Below, in pieces: positions 1 through 11,709 of a stretch of 64,000 nt of DNA. This DNA comes from Tetramitus jugosus. Its lineage: Eukaryota > Heterolobosea > Eutetramitea > Acrasida > Vahlkampfiidae. A program made the position numbers and the translations under genes. The notes beneath the pieces are model-generated. The model worked only from the letters and a program-made list of their open reading frames with translations. It searched no databases and had not been told where the DNA came from. The stretch is from assembly GCA_937625935.1 (NCBI GenBank), contig OW569363.1:186001-250000 (forward strand), given 5' to 3'. Within the stretch, counting starts at the first letter, position 1. Each line of letters begins with the position of its first letter.

Positions 1-805
1 ATCCAAATCATCCAAACATCTGAAAAACACGGTAGAGGACAAATCATACCAATGGAGAGAGAGAGAGAGAAAAAGAAACGTGTGTGTGTGAGCCAAAGTT
101 CAATTTCAACAATCAAAAAAGCAACAACAACAAGAGATTGCACATACTTTCGAAGCATTTGTGCACTCTTTGGTGGATATTCCATATTCATGTATTGTGA
201 GGCAACAGATTGATTGTTATTGTTGTTTGTTGTTGTTGTTGTTGTTGTTGTGGCTGTAGCTACAGGAGGATTCGTTATCAATTGTTCAACACGATTGATC
301 AATTGTTCTCGTACAGATTCAATACTATTCGTATTATTACTATTGTCATCATTAGAGACATTCTTGATTTCATCTGCTAATGTGTTGAATTTCAATCTAT
401 TGTGTTTTGAGTTGTAGAAGAGTTGTTGTTAGAGTCCACAACGAGCCAATACAGAATTGAAAGACTATCATCATCATCAACAATGTGAATTCGTGAAAAA
501 ACATACCTCTCATTCTGCAGCACAAACTCCAGCATCTTGATACGCCTCAATAAATCAAACTGAATTTTTTCGTGAGATTTTCGAGAGCTCTCTAAAAAGT
601 GTATCGTACGCTTGTATTCCGTTCGTTCTAATTCCCATAATTGACGTTCAGACTCCATCTTTCTATACTCTCTCTGTAAAAAGTGAAGCACACTGGGAAA
701 GTCCAGTGATGAGGACATGGACGTTGCCGGTGAAGAAGATGGAGAGATTGTGTTCGATGTACCACTACCACTGTTGGTACTGCTGTTCTTTGTGGTACCA
801 CTCAT
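1..805 (-). CDS. STRN: Striatin-family protein, N-terminal part (gene runs off the window start)
   Basis: Striatins are scaffold and regulatory B subunits of PP2A in STRIPAK complexes. Exon 1 (507-805) carries, after a Ser/Thr/Asn-rich leader, the conserved N-terminal helix: a hydrophobic 'VLHFLQREYRKME' segment followed by 'LLRRIKMLEFVLQNER', the family's caveolin-binding/coiled-coil signature. Exon 2 (148-396) follows a GTATGT donor and a CACAATAG acceptor; joining restores 'NER-LKFNTL', as in family members. Its end encodes Thr/Asn repeats. A third exon begins at 1-19 after a TTTTTCAG acceptor. The WD40 half would lie outside the window. Start is the first ATG of the exon (805). The family call rests on the N-terminal block only but is fairly firm. 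Confidence 0.8.
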
Positions 806-1216
806 AATAATTGATCGAATCGAATCACGTGTGTGTTGTTGCTGTTAACGACAAAAAATTTGGGTTTGTGTTTTCGGTGGATTTTTGGTTGTTTGTTGGC
901 AAAAAGCTTTTTTTCAGTTGTCGGACAAATCGATTATTGATTTGAAACGCGAGGTTTGGCTTGGGGGGAGAATAGCTCTCTTGTTTTCTCTGGTGGTGGA
1001 TTGCTTGTGTCCAGATGGATGTTGTTGTACAACAAGCTTGTAGTTCACTCGAGTAATAAGTTATTGGGTTTTGTACGTCGGTGTTGTTGGATTCGGATCT
1101 CGAGACATCGAATTTCTTGATTAGCTTGGGCCTTGTTGAGCTTTGCTTCGTGCAATGAGAGTGGTGCCAGCCACTACACTAAATCGCAACGACGAGAATT
1201 GCCCAACTCAACTCGA
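806..1216. other. Intergenic region, no gene seen
   Basis: This is the space between the 5' end of the striatin gene and the 3' end of the elongin C gene. It contains T-rich and GT-rich stretches but no convincing reading frame, tRNA or repeat. Confidence 0.6.
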
Positions 1217-1707
1217 CTAGCAATCCATGTAATTGGCAGCCAGCAACAACTCAATTGCTAATTCTCGATCTCCTTCCTTGGTGGGATCCAATTTCAACAA
1301 TGGCTCAAACGAAGACAAATAAACACCTCTCATCCTCCGTTCACACAAGTACTCACAAATGATTTCCAGAACGCGAGCAGAGATGTCAGGCAGTGGCACA
1401 CGATCAATGGGGCCAAACGGTCCGGATTCTATAAAGTGAGTGGGATAACAACAAACAAACATAAAAAATCAAAATTGTTTGAACAAAAGGGAGAGAGATG
1501 GAGATGAGATCGACAACAAATTCAACTCGCCAACAAATGATGTGTTCATAACATACCATCTGCTTGCATCATTTCCTTGAGCATTTTTGAGCCACTGGCT
1601 ACACGTTTGCTCACAATGAATTCTAAACCCTCATAACTGACTAACGTGATAAATTCGTTATCTTTGTACAGTTCATCTGGAGATACAATTTCTGCTGTCA
1701 AGTCCAT
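1217..1707 (-). CDS. ELOC: Elongin C (BTB/Skp1-like E3 ligase adaptor)
   Basis: Elongin C pairs with elongin B and links cullin-2/5 to BC-box substrate receptors; it also belongs to the elongin transcription factor. Exon 1 is 1557-1707 and exon 2 is 1217-1428, joined through a GTATGT donor and a TTTATAG acceptor in phase 1. The 120-residue product matches the family's usual length of about 110-120. Visible hallmarks are the early 'FITLVSYEGLEFIVSKRVA' strand-helix, 'VPLPDISARVLEIICEYL' in the middle and the C-terminal 'AIELLLAANYMDC', equivalent to the ELLMAANFLDC end of animal elongin C. Without splicing, only the second half is apparent. Confidence 0.9.
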
Positions 1708-1873
1708 AATTGATCTTAGCTGCTTTTCTCTCTCAAAAAGAACTCAAAAAAATTTGAGCACGGAGAAATGGCGGTGATCTTGGCGCCTCTTTCACTGGTG
1801 CGTTCACTACGAACTGAAGGGGAAAAGTTGACACTCCGATGAGAAAGTAACAGCATTCAAGTATCACTGGAAT

Positions 1874-4502
1874 ATGGAAGATGAATCCAATGGGCAGTAT
1901 TCTGCCATTCTATCTCATTTCGCTTATTTTCACTCTTCGATAAAAGACCCTAACTTAACTGAGTACCAGAGGAAGTTTGGAGTTTTATTGGCAACGACCG
2001 AGCGGTCATTCAGTCAGTTGCAACGCTTCATTGGGAGAATAACCGATCTCAATACTTCTATTCTCAGCGTTACGACTCAACTTCGCTCGGCTATCGCTAT
2101 CAGCCAAGAAGATTCAGTTAGTGTCAATGCTCTGAAGAAAGATATCGACAGAGTGTGGAAGCAAGTGGAGCAAAGCAGAAGCAGAGAAGAAGAAGCGAAA
2201 CAGAAGCTTGAAATATTGAATGAAAAGATTGAGGCCATTCAAAGTGATATTGATCATGGATGCCCAGGTAGTGACAGAAGTGCGGAGATTGAGAAAATGA
2301 AAGAGAAGAGGTGGGACCAATATTTTTGCAACACTGTTGTTCCATTTTTGAAACAATATTCTTACCTATGAACCTTTGTACTCTAGTGAATTCCTGCGAA
2401 AGAAATTAGACAGCCTCCAGCAAGTTCGAAACACTCTCATTCTAGAAACAAATCAACTCGAGGAGCAGATCGCTAAAATTCAGAAGAAACATTCAGTCAT
2501 GATAAAAGAGCTTCAATCTCTCACTGACAAGAAGAAGGATATGATGCAAGAACTATCAAACATTGCAAAGTCGAGAAGAGTTTCCGAAAATGATTTGAGC
2601 GAATTGAAGTTTCGGATAGATGAACTGGCAGAGGAAATAGCGAGTAAAGAACAAGAAATTGCTAACATGGATCGACACCTCAGAGATGAAGAAGCAGACA
2701 AGCAGAAAAAACGAAAGGAAGTCGAATTATTAATACGAGAGGAGATGAGAAGATCCGATATACGAGAATTAGAAATGAAAAATTTGAAGGAGCATATTAC
2801 TGAAAACGCAAAGTTAGAATCATACATCGAAAGTGTAATAATTTCTAAGAGTAAGGTGGATGAATCGATTAATGCAACAAAACAGGCAAAAGAGAAATGT
2901 CAGAAGACAATAGACAAGATAAATAAGCGCAAGAGAAGACGAGAAATGGTTGCGAGTGATTTGAAGTTGAAGCAGGAAAGGATCAACCACGAGATTCTCG
3001 ACTTCAAAGAAGAAATCAAAGAAATGGAAGAGCAGTTGGAGCGAGAAAGAGCATACGTTGAAAAGTCAAAGAAAGAAAAGAAAATACTAGATAAATCAAT
3101 ACGGATGGCCGGTCGAGATGTTGAGAGGTTAGCAAGCGAAGTTCTAGTCAGAAGAGGACATTTAAGGAATGTGGAGACTCTCTTAAAAGGATATTCCAAA
3201 TCAGCACAAAACAGAAGAAATGATCAGTATCGATTGGAGCAGGAGCGAGACAAGTATGACATAGCATGTGCTGAAGCTGAGAGGAGATTAGAGGATGCGA
3301 AAGAGGCAGTGTTGTCGAAGAAACAAGAGACAAATGATCTGCAGGAAAAAATTGTAAATGGACAGGAGAGACTGAAGCAGCAGCAAGCCTTGTTGGATCA
3401 AGTAACTCAAGAAAGAAATACTTATTCAAAAAACTTAATTGATGCTCAACGAGAGATAGAGACCATGAAAAGAGAATGGGAACATATGATTGATCAGATC
3501 CAAAAGTTTAAGAATGACATCAAACAGAAAGAAGTAGAAAAGATTGAAACAACAGAAGACCTGGCTAAACTATTGGATAAGAACCAAAAACTGAAGGACC
3601 ACGAGAAGAACCAAAAAGAAAGAATCAAAGAACTAGACATCGAAAATAGGAAACTTGAGCGCCAAATATCCAAACTTAATGCTATCATTCGCGAAGCAGA
3701 TACCGAAGTGAATAAGCAACAGAAAGAGTTTGAAGCGGTTGTGAATGATCGAGACATTTTGGGAGCTCAGTTAATTAAGAGGAATGATGAATTGGCTCAA
3801 TTGTACGAAAGGATCAAGAGTCAACAAAGCATTGTGGCAAAAGCTAGTGTACAATATGAACAAAAGATGAGAGACATTGAAGTTATCACAAATCGAATCA
3901 ATGAACTCACACAAAACAAAGCTAAGCTAGAATACAAAACAAGAGATCTAGAGTCCCTTCAATCGGAGGTCAACCTTCTCCAAAGAACATTAATCGAAGA
4001 GAAACAGAAGCTGAGAGCACTGGAGGATGAAAAGAACACTCCTCTGAATGTTCATCCATGGAGACGGATAGAAGGATCAGATCCTTGGTCCTACTCAATG
4101 GTTTCAAAGATTCAAGAACTACAAAAGTCTTTGATTGAAAAAACGGAGCAAGTCCTTCAGAAAGATCTCCTCATTCAACAAAAGGAGAAGCTCTATTTGG
4201 AACTTAGAAGAATGATCGCCCGTATGCCTGGAGTCGAAGCCAATGTACAATGGGAAAAGTACAGAAAGAGTTTGAACGGAAAGCAAGAACAATACGAAAA
4301 TTTGAAGAAACAAGTCAGAGACACTCGGATCAAAATACGTCAGTTCAAGGACAACAGACAAGACTTAATGTTGAAGTGGGAGGACGTTGGTGCTCAATAC
4401 CGTAAAACAATGAAAAGTCAATCCAGTAACCAAAAGGAATCCTATGAGCCACAATTTGACGAAGAATTGTACGCTCAGTATCAACCACAGGAAGGTGCTT
4501 AA
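1874..4502 (+). CDS. CFAP58: CFAP58 (CCDC147), flagellar coiled-coil protein
   Basis: Two exons, 1874-2310 and 2387-4502, give 850 residues, close to the roughly 870 of animal CFAP58. The intron (76 nt) has a GTGGGA donor and a CTCTAG acceptor and joins in phase 2. Almost the whole protein is charged coiled coil. The identification rests on C-terminal blocks: 'RDILGAQLIKRNDELAQLYE', 'PLNVHPWRRIEGSDPW' and 'EKLYLELRRMIARMPG', which closely track the vertebrate protein. CFAP58 works in axoneme and flagellar assembly and in sperm midpiece formation. In an amoeboflagellate it would be expected to be expressed on conversion to the flagellate form; that is inference. The start is the only ATG ahead of the conserved N-terminal helix. 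Confidence 0.9.
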
Positions 4503-4667
4503 ATGTCACTCAAGCTTATCCGTAAAGTATTTATTGATCTTTTTTGGCGGCGCTGCTGTCACTTTTTTGGATGTCATCCAGACAACAAAAAAATCTTGCG
4601 CCTCCACAAAAACCGAAGCAACTAACCATACATTGGCGCAACAAGCAACGAACAACACAATAATCGA

Positions 4668-6494
4668 ATGGTTCAAACAATAGAAAAGCAAAAATGCACC
4701 CTGGAAGACTTCTTTGCTGAAGATGATGACATACCAGACTTTTACATGTGCAATACATTCACCGACGTCATTTTCAAAGTTCCCGCCATGTTGAATGGTC
4801 GCATCTACGAAAAATCGGAAATTCTACATTGGATCAGAAAGGAAGGTAAGTCAGTCACACGTTCACTTTACAGCTCTTGACATGACGGAGTTTTATTATC
4901 ATGTCTGTTGTTGTCAAAAAGCTTTTTGACATTGACACTTGTTGTGCTATCTCTTCTCTATTGTATGGACGCATGTTTAGGTACTGATCCATTCACGAGA
5001 ATGGAAGCTGATGAAGAATATGTACAAACTGTGATGAAGTCTGCGATTGGACTTGATCAATTCATGCTCAAGAAGGTGAATCAAGTAAGTTGATGGATCA
5101 ATCATTCATGATGAATTTTCAGTGTTTTGTTTGTATTGCTACACGTGTGTATCAATGGACACTAACGTGAGCTCTTTTCTTTTGTGTAATGTTTTTTCTA
5201 GTTTTGCGCCAAGCTTAAGAAATATCTGACGACACACGCAACAGAGAGAGCTCCAACGTCAGATAACAAGACAACGGTACGATCGCTCATCTCCACTGTA
5301 GCTCTATTCTTGTGTTGCATCGTTAAGCCTTCCATTACACAAGAAAATGATCCAAATAACAATAGCAAGAGCAAGAGCAATAGCAGTGAAAATCATCTTT
5401 CCTCAGAGCTTCGAAAAGATCAAGAAATGGCAGTGTACAGTGAGGATCATTACGTGAGAGCAAGAAGCTTTTGTGCAACGGATGACAAGTTCTTGAGGCA
5501 CTTTGCGAAACAAGACTTGTTAATGTGTGTGATGAGTCATGCCAAGAACAATAGGATGGTGTTGGACAGTGTCGTTCGATTCTTGGACGATTTCTATCAG
5601 CACAATGCAGGTGACACTTCGAGTGATCATGTGATCTTCTCTTGGAACGACACGACCACACCAACAAGTCCCAATGCTGAGAACAATGACAGTAATAATA
5701 ATAATAATAATAGTAGTAGTAACAATGACAACAGTGCTGAGGTACAAGTCGAGATTGCAACGACAATGACGGATGATTTTTGTTCATTCTTGAGACACGT
5801 GGACCACCATCATCAGTCAGACAACAACAAAAGTAAGAGCAAGGGAAATAACAATTCAGTGTTGTTGTCATTGGTATCTGACGGATTGAGTGAGAGAGAT
5901 GAGGCTAGTGAAGACAGTGGAGATGTCAAGCGAGAAATGTTTGTCGTTCCTGATGGATTTCCACCCAACTTGCAATCTGTGTTTCTTGTTGCTCAGTACT
6001 TGATGCCATTCTTGAAGGGCAATATCGGAGGAGGTGCCATTGGCAATCAAAACAACTTTGACTTGTCCATCCTGTTTGCGGCCACCGAGGTGAACAAGAG
6101 AAACTATAAGGGAGCAGCATTTGGATTGGGCAAATGGAAGAGTGCTTCGTTGATTGTGACAAGAAAGTCCATCATGTTGTTCCATGAGGATCTACGAAAG
6201 GAGCTACAAAATATTCTCAAACGAACTGGCTGTACACTAAAAGACGTACAACAATTCTTGAACACAAAACAGGGATTGCTCTCGAAACCACTGGCAGAGC
6301 TCATGTTTGAAGATGGAATTTATTGTCGAGCGTACTCTGAGCCGAAGAAATCACAAATGTCAAGATATGGTCCCCTTAACTCTCGGGTTATACTCGGTGA
6401 CTCGAAGGGCAAAGAAAAATGGATCATCGAAACCAAGAAGGAAACAGCACGGGAACTCAGTCTTGTAGTCAGATTTTTATCTCTTGTCAGATAA
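4668..6494 (+). CDS. U-box domain protein (probable E3 ubiquitin ligase)
   Basis: Three exons (4668-4845, 4981-5084, 5202-6494) encode 524 residues. Residues about 25-85 form a U-box: 'TFTDVIFKVPAMLNGRIYEK', 'ILHWIRKEG', then across intron 1 'TDPFTRMEADEEYVQTVM', the usual pattern of modified RING fingers that recruit E2 enzymes. The first two exons cover only this domain. The remaining 430 residues contain Asn/Ser/Asp-rich tracts (near 5690-5740 and 5810-5860) and a C-terminal globular part that I do not recognise. Splice sites are GTAAGT/TTTAG and GTAAGT/TTCTAG. Substrate unknown. The domain is confident; the biological role is not. Confidence 0.75.
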
Positions 6495-6635
6495 GAAAAG
6501 AGTTACAGATTTCTGATCAGCTAGGTTGGATATTTATTGTGATTTGTCAATCTTGGCAAAACACTTATTGTACATGTAAAAATACAACTGCCGTATTACA
6601 GCAGATTCGTCGAATAATGATATGCTCTTTTCCTC

Positions 6636-6922
6636 TTAGGCTGGCTTGAGTCTTGTATCGAGGATCGAGAACCACTGAAGACATATTTTTCGCACTTTCC
6701 AGACTCCATCTTTGCACCAGACATGCCGTTGCATGAGTTCGGGTGCGATATCGTTTCTGCTGGGCTCCTAGATTGATGCAGGGTTGGGCCAAAGGTTGAG
6801 TGACATCGGATGAGACTCGACGACTTGACTGTGGAAACCCGAAGGTTGGAGGAAGTTAAAATTCTGATCATAGCTTGGTTGGTGTTTTCGTTTTCTGGTT
6901 GTTGTTTTTTGGTCCAGTCCAT
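6636..6922 (-). CDS. Small spliced gene, 71 residues, unknown function
   Basis: No single frame is convincing here, but splicing a 71-nt intron (6768-6838, GTTTCC donor, AATCTAG acceptor, phase 0) joins exon 1 (6839-6922) to exon 2 (6636-6767). The result is a clean 71-residue basic protein with an in-frame stop upstream of the ATG. The second exon has a Trp/Cys-rich, protein-like composition: 'PELMQRHVWCKDGVWKVRKI' then 'CLQWFSILDTRLKPA'. I do not recognise the family. It lies between the U-box gene and the coiled-coil gene, transcribed opposite to the U-box gene. The main alternative is noncoding sequence. Confidence 0.45.
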
Positions 6923-7119
6923 TTTCTGCCTCTGCTTTTATGCTAAATCGGAGTATCGAATTAATGTAGTTTGAGGAGCCGATTTGTCGACTTTTCGACG
7001 TATTTTTACGACCGCAGTTTGGTTTCGTGCGGCTTCGCGTTTTTGATTTGATTTTGCAAATCAAAGAGCAAATGATGAAACCTCAGGAAAATTGCAGGCT
7101 GCCTATCATAAGGCATCAA

Positions 7120-9717
7120 CTACTCACTAAACCACGATTCGAAATCTTCAACTAACACATCAGATCCCTTTCGTTGACTCTGGGAGGAATTGAATAGAGA
7201 TGTATCTTTTGCTTGATCTTTGCTTCTCATCGCAGACTTTTTTTGCGGTCGCTTCTTCGCATGTGCGATCGTGTGAGAATCGAAAACTTCGAACATGCGA
7301 AAGAACAAAAGAATTTCTTACCGTAGTTTGTGGAATTTGTAAAGATTGTTTTCTCTCCTCAAAAATTCGTGCTGATTCTTCAATCTTTTGTTTCATCTGT
7401 TCGACTGCACTCTCATATGTTCTCTCCAGTAGTTCTTTCTCTTTCTTTAATTCCTTATGGAGACTTGCTTTCAGTTCTCTCTTCTCTTTTTCAACACCAT
7501 TTCTCAACTCCACTTCAAAGAGAGACAGCTCTTTCTCGACACTATCTCTCTTTTTCACAATCAGGGAACTCGATTGTTGTTTAACTTCCAATAACTATCG
7601 AAAAAGTCAGTGAGTGCTCTATGACTAAAGTGTAAAGTTCAGATACCTACTCTTCGTTCTTCGTCTTTCTTCGCCAATAACAGAAGCTCTAAACTCTCAT
7701 TCTGTCTTCGCAACTGGTCTTTCAAATTGTCTAGTTTGGTCCTTTTCTGTCTGACATGCTCCAGTTCTCTCTCCTTATTGGAATGCAAGATTTCATCCAA
7801 GGATTTGCTCTCCTCAATCAACAAGCCTCTATTTTTCTATTGGAGAAACCTTTAAGTGAATTTGACTTAAAATAAGTGAGTAAGGTCAATGTACATACTT
7901 CAAGGTTCACGATACTATCAGTGATTTTTGTTTTCTCTCCAATACAGGCTGAGAGCTGCTTGTGAAGTTCTTCTTTTTTCGTTGCACATGATAGCTGTTC
8001 ATTTTCAAGTCTTGTCACTGTCTCCTTCATATCCGCTTGGATCTTCCTTAAACTTTTCTCCAATTGAAAATTTTCATTCTTTAGGTTGTTTAGAGCCTCC
8101 ATGTCACTTACCAAAGAATTTTGTGTGGATTCAATCTCTTTCAACTTTGAGTTCCTTTCCTTTTCGACATCTCTATTAGCTAGCTCTGTTTCTCGGGCAA
8201 TTGAAACAATGGAGTAGTGTTCCGACTGAAGCTCTGAGCACTTGTTCTTGAGTTGAGTGTTAACTTCGCTTAGGTTTGATAATTCATCTCTCAGGACAGA
8301 TTTCTTTGTCTCCCACTCTCGAACCTTCTCACTCTCCCTCAAAATAATAGCAACTTCCTCCTTCATATTCTCAATCACTTCATCAAAGGTGCTATTTTCT
8401 GAATTGGACTCTTGGGATATCCCGGCCATTATTGACTCACTCCTGGATACTGCATCCTGAACTGTATCGAAAGATATAGGACCCTCGAGAAGCTTACGAA
8501 TGTCATCCTATTGAATTTGAAACATCACAATGTTGTGAGCCAAAGTTGTTACACAAAGAAGTATAAGAAAGAACCTACCTCGTATCTTAACAGTTTTTCC
8601 TTTGAGTACCTCAGTCTGAGCGTCTCTTGGTCTATGCCCATCTGTTCATGCAAAATTTTCTCTACTTCGTCATGGATGTCTGAGCATTTTCTTTTCAGAG
8701 TCTCTATCTCAACTCTCTGGGACTCTACCTCTTTCATGGAAGAAGCTAGTTGTTCTGCAGTAGAATGCAATGTTCTGGAGCATTGATCTAGAAGTTCGGA
8801 TAGTGTTAGATAAGCATTGATAAAGAGTAACGAATTATCTGTTAGTTCTACTACTTACCAATATCCTTTGTTTGTTCCTCCTTTTTTCGTTGAGTTTCCT
8901 CGATAGAAGATTGAACTTCAGCCAACTCCCTCTCTATTTCCTTCTCCTTCCTCATTTCTAATGGTGTAGAAAGTTTTGAATTAAGAAATGAATGAATGAG
9001 CGATTCTGATGAAGAATCTAAAATCTATGAATGAATTCTTACCTTCATCTAACATTTTCTTCAGTTCGTCCCTTTGAGCTGTAGAAGAATGAATCAATTT
9101 CTCAAATACGGTGTATTGTCTTTGAATGTCACCTGTTTCGTTTGAGAATTGAGCTCTACTCTCCTTGGCTAGCTCTTGAACTTCAGAGACGTCTTTCAAT
9201 GCAAGTTCACACTCCGTAACCAGAGTCTCCGTTCGGGCATACACGGAGAGCAACTTGTGGACAGTGTCCTCTGCATTCACCTTGGCCCCATCCAAGGAAG
9301 CCAAAGTTTCCTGTAACTTCTCGTTTGACTTCTCAATAGATGAAACAACACTCAATAGAGCATTCAATTGCTCATTCTAGAGGGCAATAACGGATAAAGT
9401 TCAATTTTCAACAAAATTCCTTTTAGACAGAAGAAAGAGGAAGACTAGATACGAATACAACAACAAACCTTTGAATGCATGTTGGACTGCTTACTCTTGA
9501 AGTGACTCAACAGAGAGTTTGCTGAAGTGATTAAACGATCAAAGCTATGATTGCTTGTCAGAGGCCTCTTCGACTGACCTTTAGCTTTATTGTCTGTGGT
9601 GTGTGTGGTTGTTGCTCTGGTGGCAGCACCAATCACCTGTTGCTTTGGAGTGTGGTGTTGCATTGTTCTTGGTTGTGTAGCTTGTGAATCTCTGGCCTGA
9701 ATTGGTTGCTTGATCAT
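7120..9717 (-). CDS. Eight-exon coiled-coil protein, 697 residues
   Basis: Exons in coding order are 9469-9717, 9043-9376, 8859-8957, 8579-8787, 7899-8507, 7651-7836, 7322-7594 and 7120-7254. All seven introns are GT-AG, 56-92 nt long, and phases agree at every junction, giving one 697-residue frame. The first 75 residues are basic and Gln/Thr/His-rich; the rest is nearly continuous charged heptad coil (for example 'EKSLRKIQADMKETVTRLEN'), ending in a basic segment and 'DFESWFSE'. No catalytic domain is seen. Length and shape suggest a cytoskeletal, centrosomal or kinetochore structural protein, but I cannot name a family. It is the most intron-rich gene in the window. Splice sites were assigned by eye. 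Confidence 0.75.
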
Positions 9718-9853
9718 GACTCTTTGTATTGTAGCTTTGAAAATGAACTGTGAGCTTTTGCTTCGATTTTGTGCGTTGATACAAAATCAACGACCTCCCA
9801 TGAAAATTTCTCGCGACACCGTAGTTGAGTTGAGCTCAACAATAGACTGAAGT

Positions 9854-10069
9854 TCAATCTGAACTCTCTCCCTTTTCCTCCCTCGCCTGCCTGATCCGTT
9901 CATTCTCTGGCTTCACCCAAAACTGCCAATAGCCAATGGCTGCAAAAGAAGCTATCCAATACAATGAGTAAACGAATTCTGCTTTTCCAAATCGTTTCAC
10001 TCCAAACACCTTCTGATTCCATTTGTCCCTCGCTTCTCTCGAAAACCACACCATGATTCCAATCACCAC
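9854..10069 (-). CDS. Small single-span membrane protein, 71 residues
   Basis: The protein has a short amphipathic N-terminus, a basic stretch ('REARDKWNQKVFGVKRFGKA'), one hydrophobic aromatic span ('FVYSLYWIASFAAIGYWQFW') and a charged C-terminal tail. This layout is common among small mitochondrial inner-membrane proteins such as respiratory-complex accessory subunits, but no family motif is recognised. It is divergent from RCE1 with only about 100 bp between the two start codons, so they probably share a promoter region. Confidence 0.6.
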   Translation of the reverse strand: MVIGIMVWFSREARDKWNQKVFGVKRFGKAEFVYSLYWIASFAAIGYWQFWVKPENERIRQAREEKGESSD

Positions 10070-10169
10070 ACCTCGAACTTGTTTCTTGATTTTGACCCGA
10101 TCAAAAAAAAACTGGGATCAAATTCTTCTTCTTCCATCGCACAAACACAAAACTCAACACAAAAAGCAA

Positions 10170-11210
10170 ATGTTTGACTCTTCAAGCGCAACAACGGGAT
10201 CATTTCTAGTGGGAGTAGTTCACTGCACTGTTCTGTCATCCATCTATGTTGGAAGCTTATATCTATTCAAGGGAGCATTGTCTAGCTCAAGAAACGACCC
10301 ATCCATGATACGAATGAGAACACTGTGCGTCATCGCTGTGTGCATCATCTCGCTCGCATACACTGCATTATTTGATCGTTTTTGTGTTCCCTCAACCACC
10401 AGAAACTCCATAATGGAATTTTTACGTCGCATGGGACTGCACATGAACATTTTTAAGCATATAATGGCAATTGGTGTCGCACTGTTATTGAACTCCTTGT
10501 TGTTTATGGGTCCTATTGTTCACATGCTCTTGTCTGAGCAAGTACTAGTGAGTAATATGAATCACAACAGTGGTAGTGATGGTGGTAGTTTAATGGGTCG
10601 ATATTTGGGAGGATTTTCGTTTCGATACTCTCTCATTTTGGATGGTATAAAATCGCGCGTACAACCAACGATTCGCTTCTTGAAGCAATATCCGTCCATG
10701 CTCATCAGTGGTGATGTTCATTCGGTTGATTCAGATATGTTGTTGGACTTTAGGAATATCGTTGTGGGTCCTGTGAGTGAAGAGCTTGTCTTCAGAAGTT
10801 GCATGTACTTGCTCACACACTTTTGTGGAAGGTTAGCTCCCGCAACAACAATTACAGTGTCTTCACTGATTTTTGGTTTGGCTCATTGTCATCACATTGT
10901 AGACCATACGTTGCATGGGAAAATGACGATTATGCAGGCAGTGGCATCTGTGTTGGTTCAATTGACATATACAAGTTTATTCGCAGCCTACAATGGATAC
11001 ATCTTTATTAGAACGGGATCACTCTGGGCATCAATTGCAATGCACTCATATTGCAACTATTTAGGATTACCTGACTTTGGAGGTATGCTGTCACACCCAC
11101 AGCACAAGTTCAAATTTATGGCACTTTTGTCATCCGGATTGATCCTTTTCTTTGCATTTATCTCTCCGATGACAACTCAGTACGTTTTTAATTCCGTCTA
11201 CTACGAATAA
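10170..11210 (+). CDS. RCE1: CAAX prenyl protease 2 (RCE1)
   Basis: RCE1 is the ER-membrane endoprotease that removes the -AAX tripeptide from prenylated CAAX proteins such as Ras and Rho GTPases. The 346-residue, multi-span protein shows all CPBP-family catalytic motifs: Glu204-Glu205 in 'GPVSEELVFRS', His239 in 'IFGLAHCHHIV', and His292/Asn296 in 'AMHSYCNYLG'. The intervening 'YNGYIFIRTGSLWASI' matches the eukaryotic RCE1 pattern rather than the bacterial one. The frame is open from 10023, but I chose the ATG at 10170: it gives the usual family length (about 330) and avoids overlapping the divergent neighbour's coding region. Confidence 0.9.
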   Translation: MFDSSSATTGSFLVGVVHCTVLSSIYVGSLYLFKGALSSSRNDPSMIRMRTLCVIAVCIISLAYTALFDRFCVPSTTRNSIMEFLRRMGLHMNIFKHIMAIGVALLLNSLLFMGPIVHMLLSEQVLVSNMNHNSGSDGGSLMGRYLGGFSFRYSLILDGIKSRVQPTIRFLKQYPSMLISGDVHSVDSDMLLDFRNIVVGPVSEELVFRSCMYLLTHFCGRLAPATTITVSSLIFGLAHCHHIVDHTLHGKMTIMQAVASVLVQLTYTSLFAAYNGYIFIRTGSLWASIAMHSYCNYLGLPDFGGMLSHPQHKFKFMALLSSGLILFFAFISPMTTQYVFNSVYYE

Positions 11211-11709
11211 CAACAACAAAATTCTGGCTAGAATGGTGAAAAAGGAGAAGATTTGTAAAGAAGATTGATGGAAGTTACTGTTCCGTTGACTGTCATCCAT
11301 GTCACCGTAGATTCAGAGAATACAAAAACCAAAATTTCCAATCTGATCGGTAGAACGGAGAAAGATTCATTCATCCCTTTTACCGCAGGAGATACTTTTG
11401 ATAGGCGAGACGTCGGTTTGACAACACCATAAAAAGTCTAGAAAGATTACAAAGCGAATAAATGAGTGGGCGGTATTTGACATGTTCACTCGATTTACAG
11501 TGGGTCATAAAATTCCTACAGCAAGACCATGCCCATAAAGAGGGGACAGATTTTATTCTCTTTGGCGGTTGGAAGTGTGTGAATATGAGTTCCGCGGACT
11601 GGTTCCCCTCATGCTCACCATAAAACTGGTGGCAGTCTTGAGTCAACTCTCGAAGAAAAACAACAACAAACAAAACAAACCTACTTACAAGTCACTCAAC
11701 CTATTCAAA
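11211..11709. other. Intergenic region, no gene seen
   Basis: This stretch separates RCE1 from a small membrane protein gene. It contains a 97-codon open frame on the minus strand that has no protein-like pattern. The last part (11650-11709), rich in CAA/ACA repeats, is probably the 5' UTR of the next gene. Confidence 0.5.

Noticed and set aside
51-92. GA-repeat and GTGTGT microsatellite near the window start
   Set aside because: Short simple repeat inside a striatin intron; no further meaning seen.
5335-5871. 178-codon minus-strand frame rich in Cys, Tyr and His
   Set aside because: It lies antisense within the U-box gene and arises from CAA/AAT-type repeats; no motif of its own.
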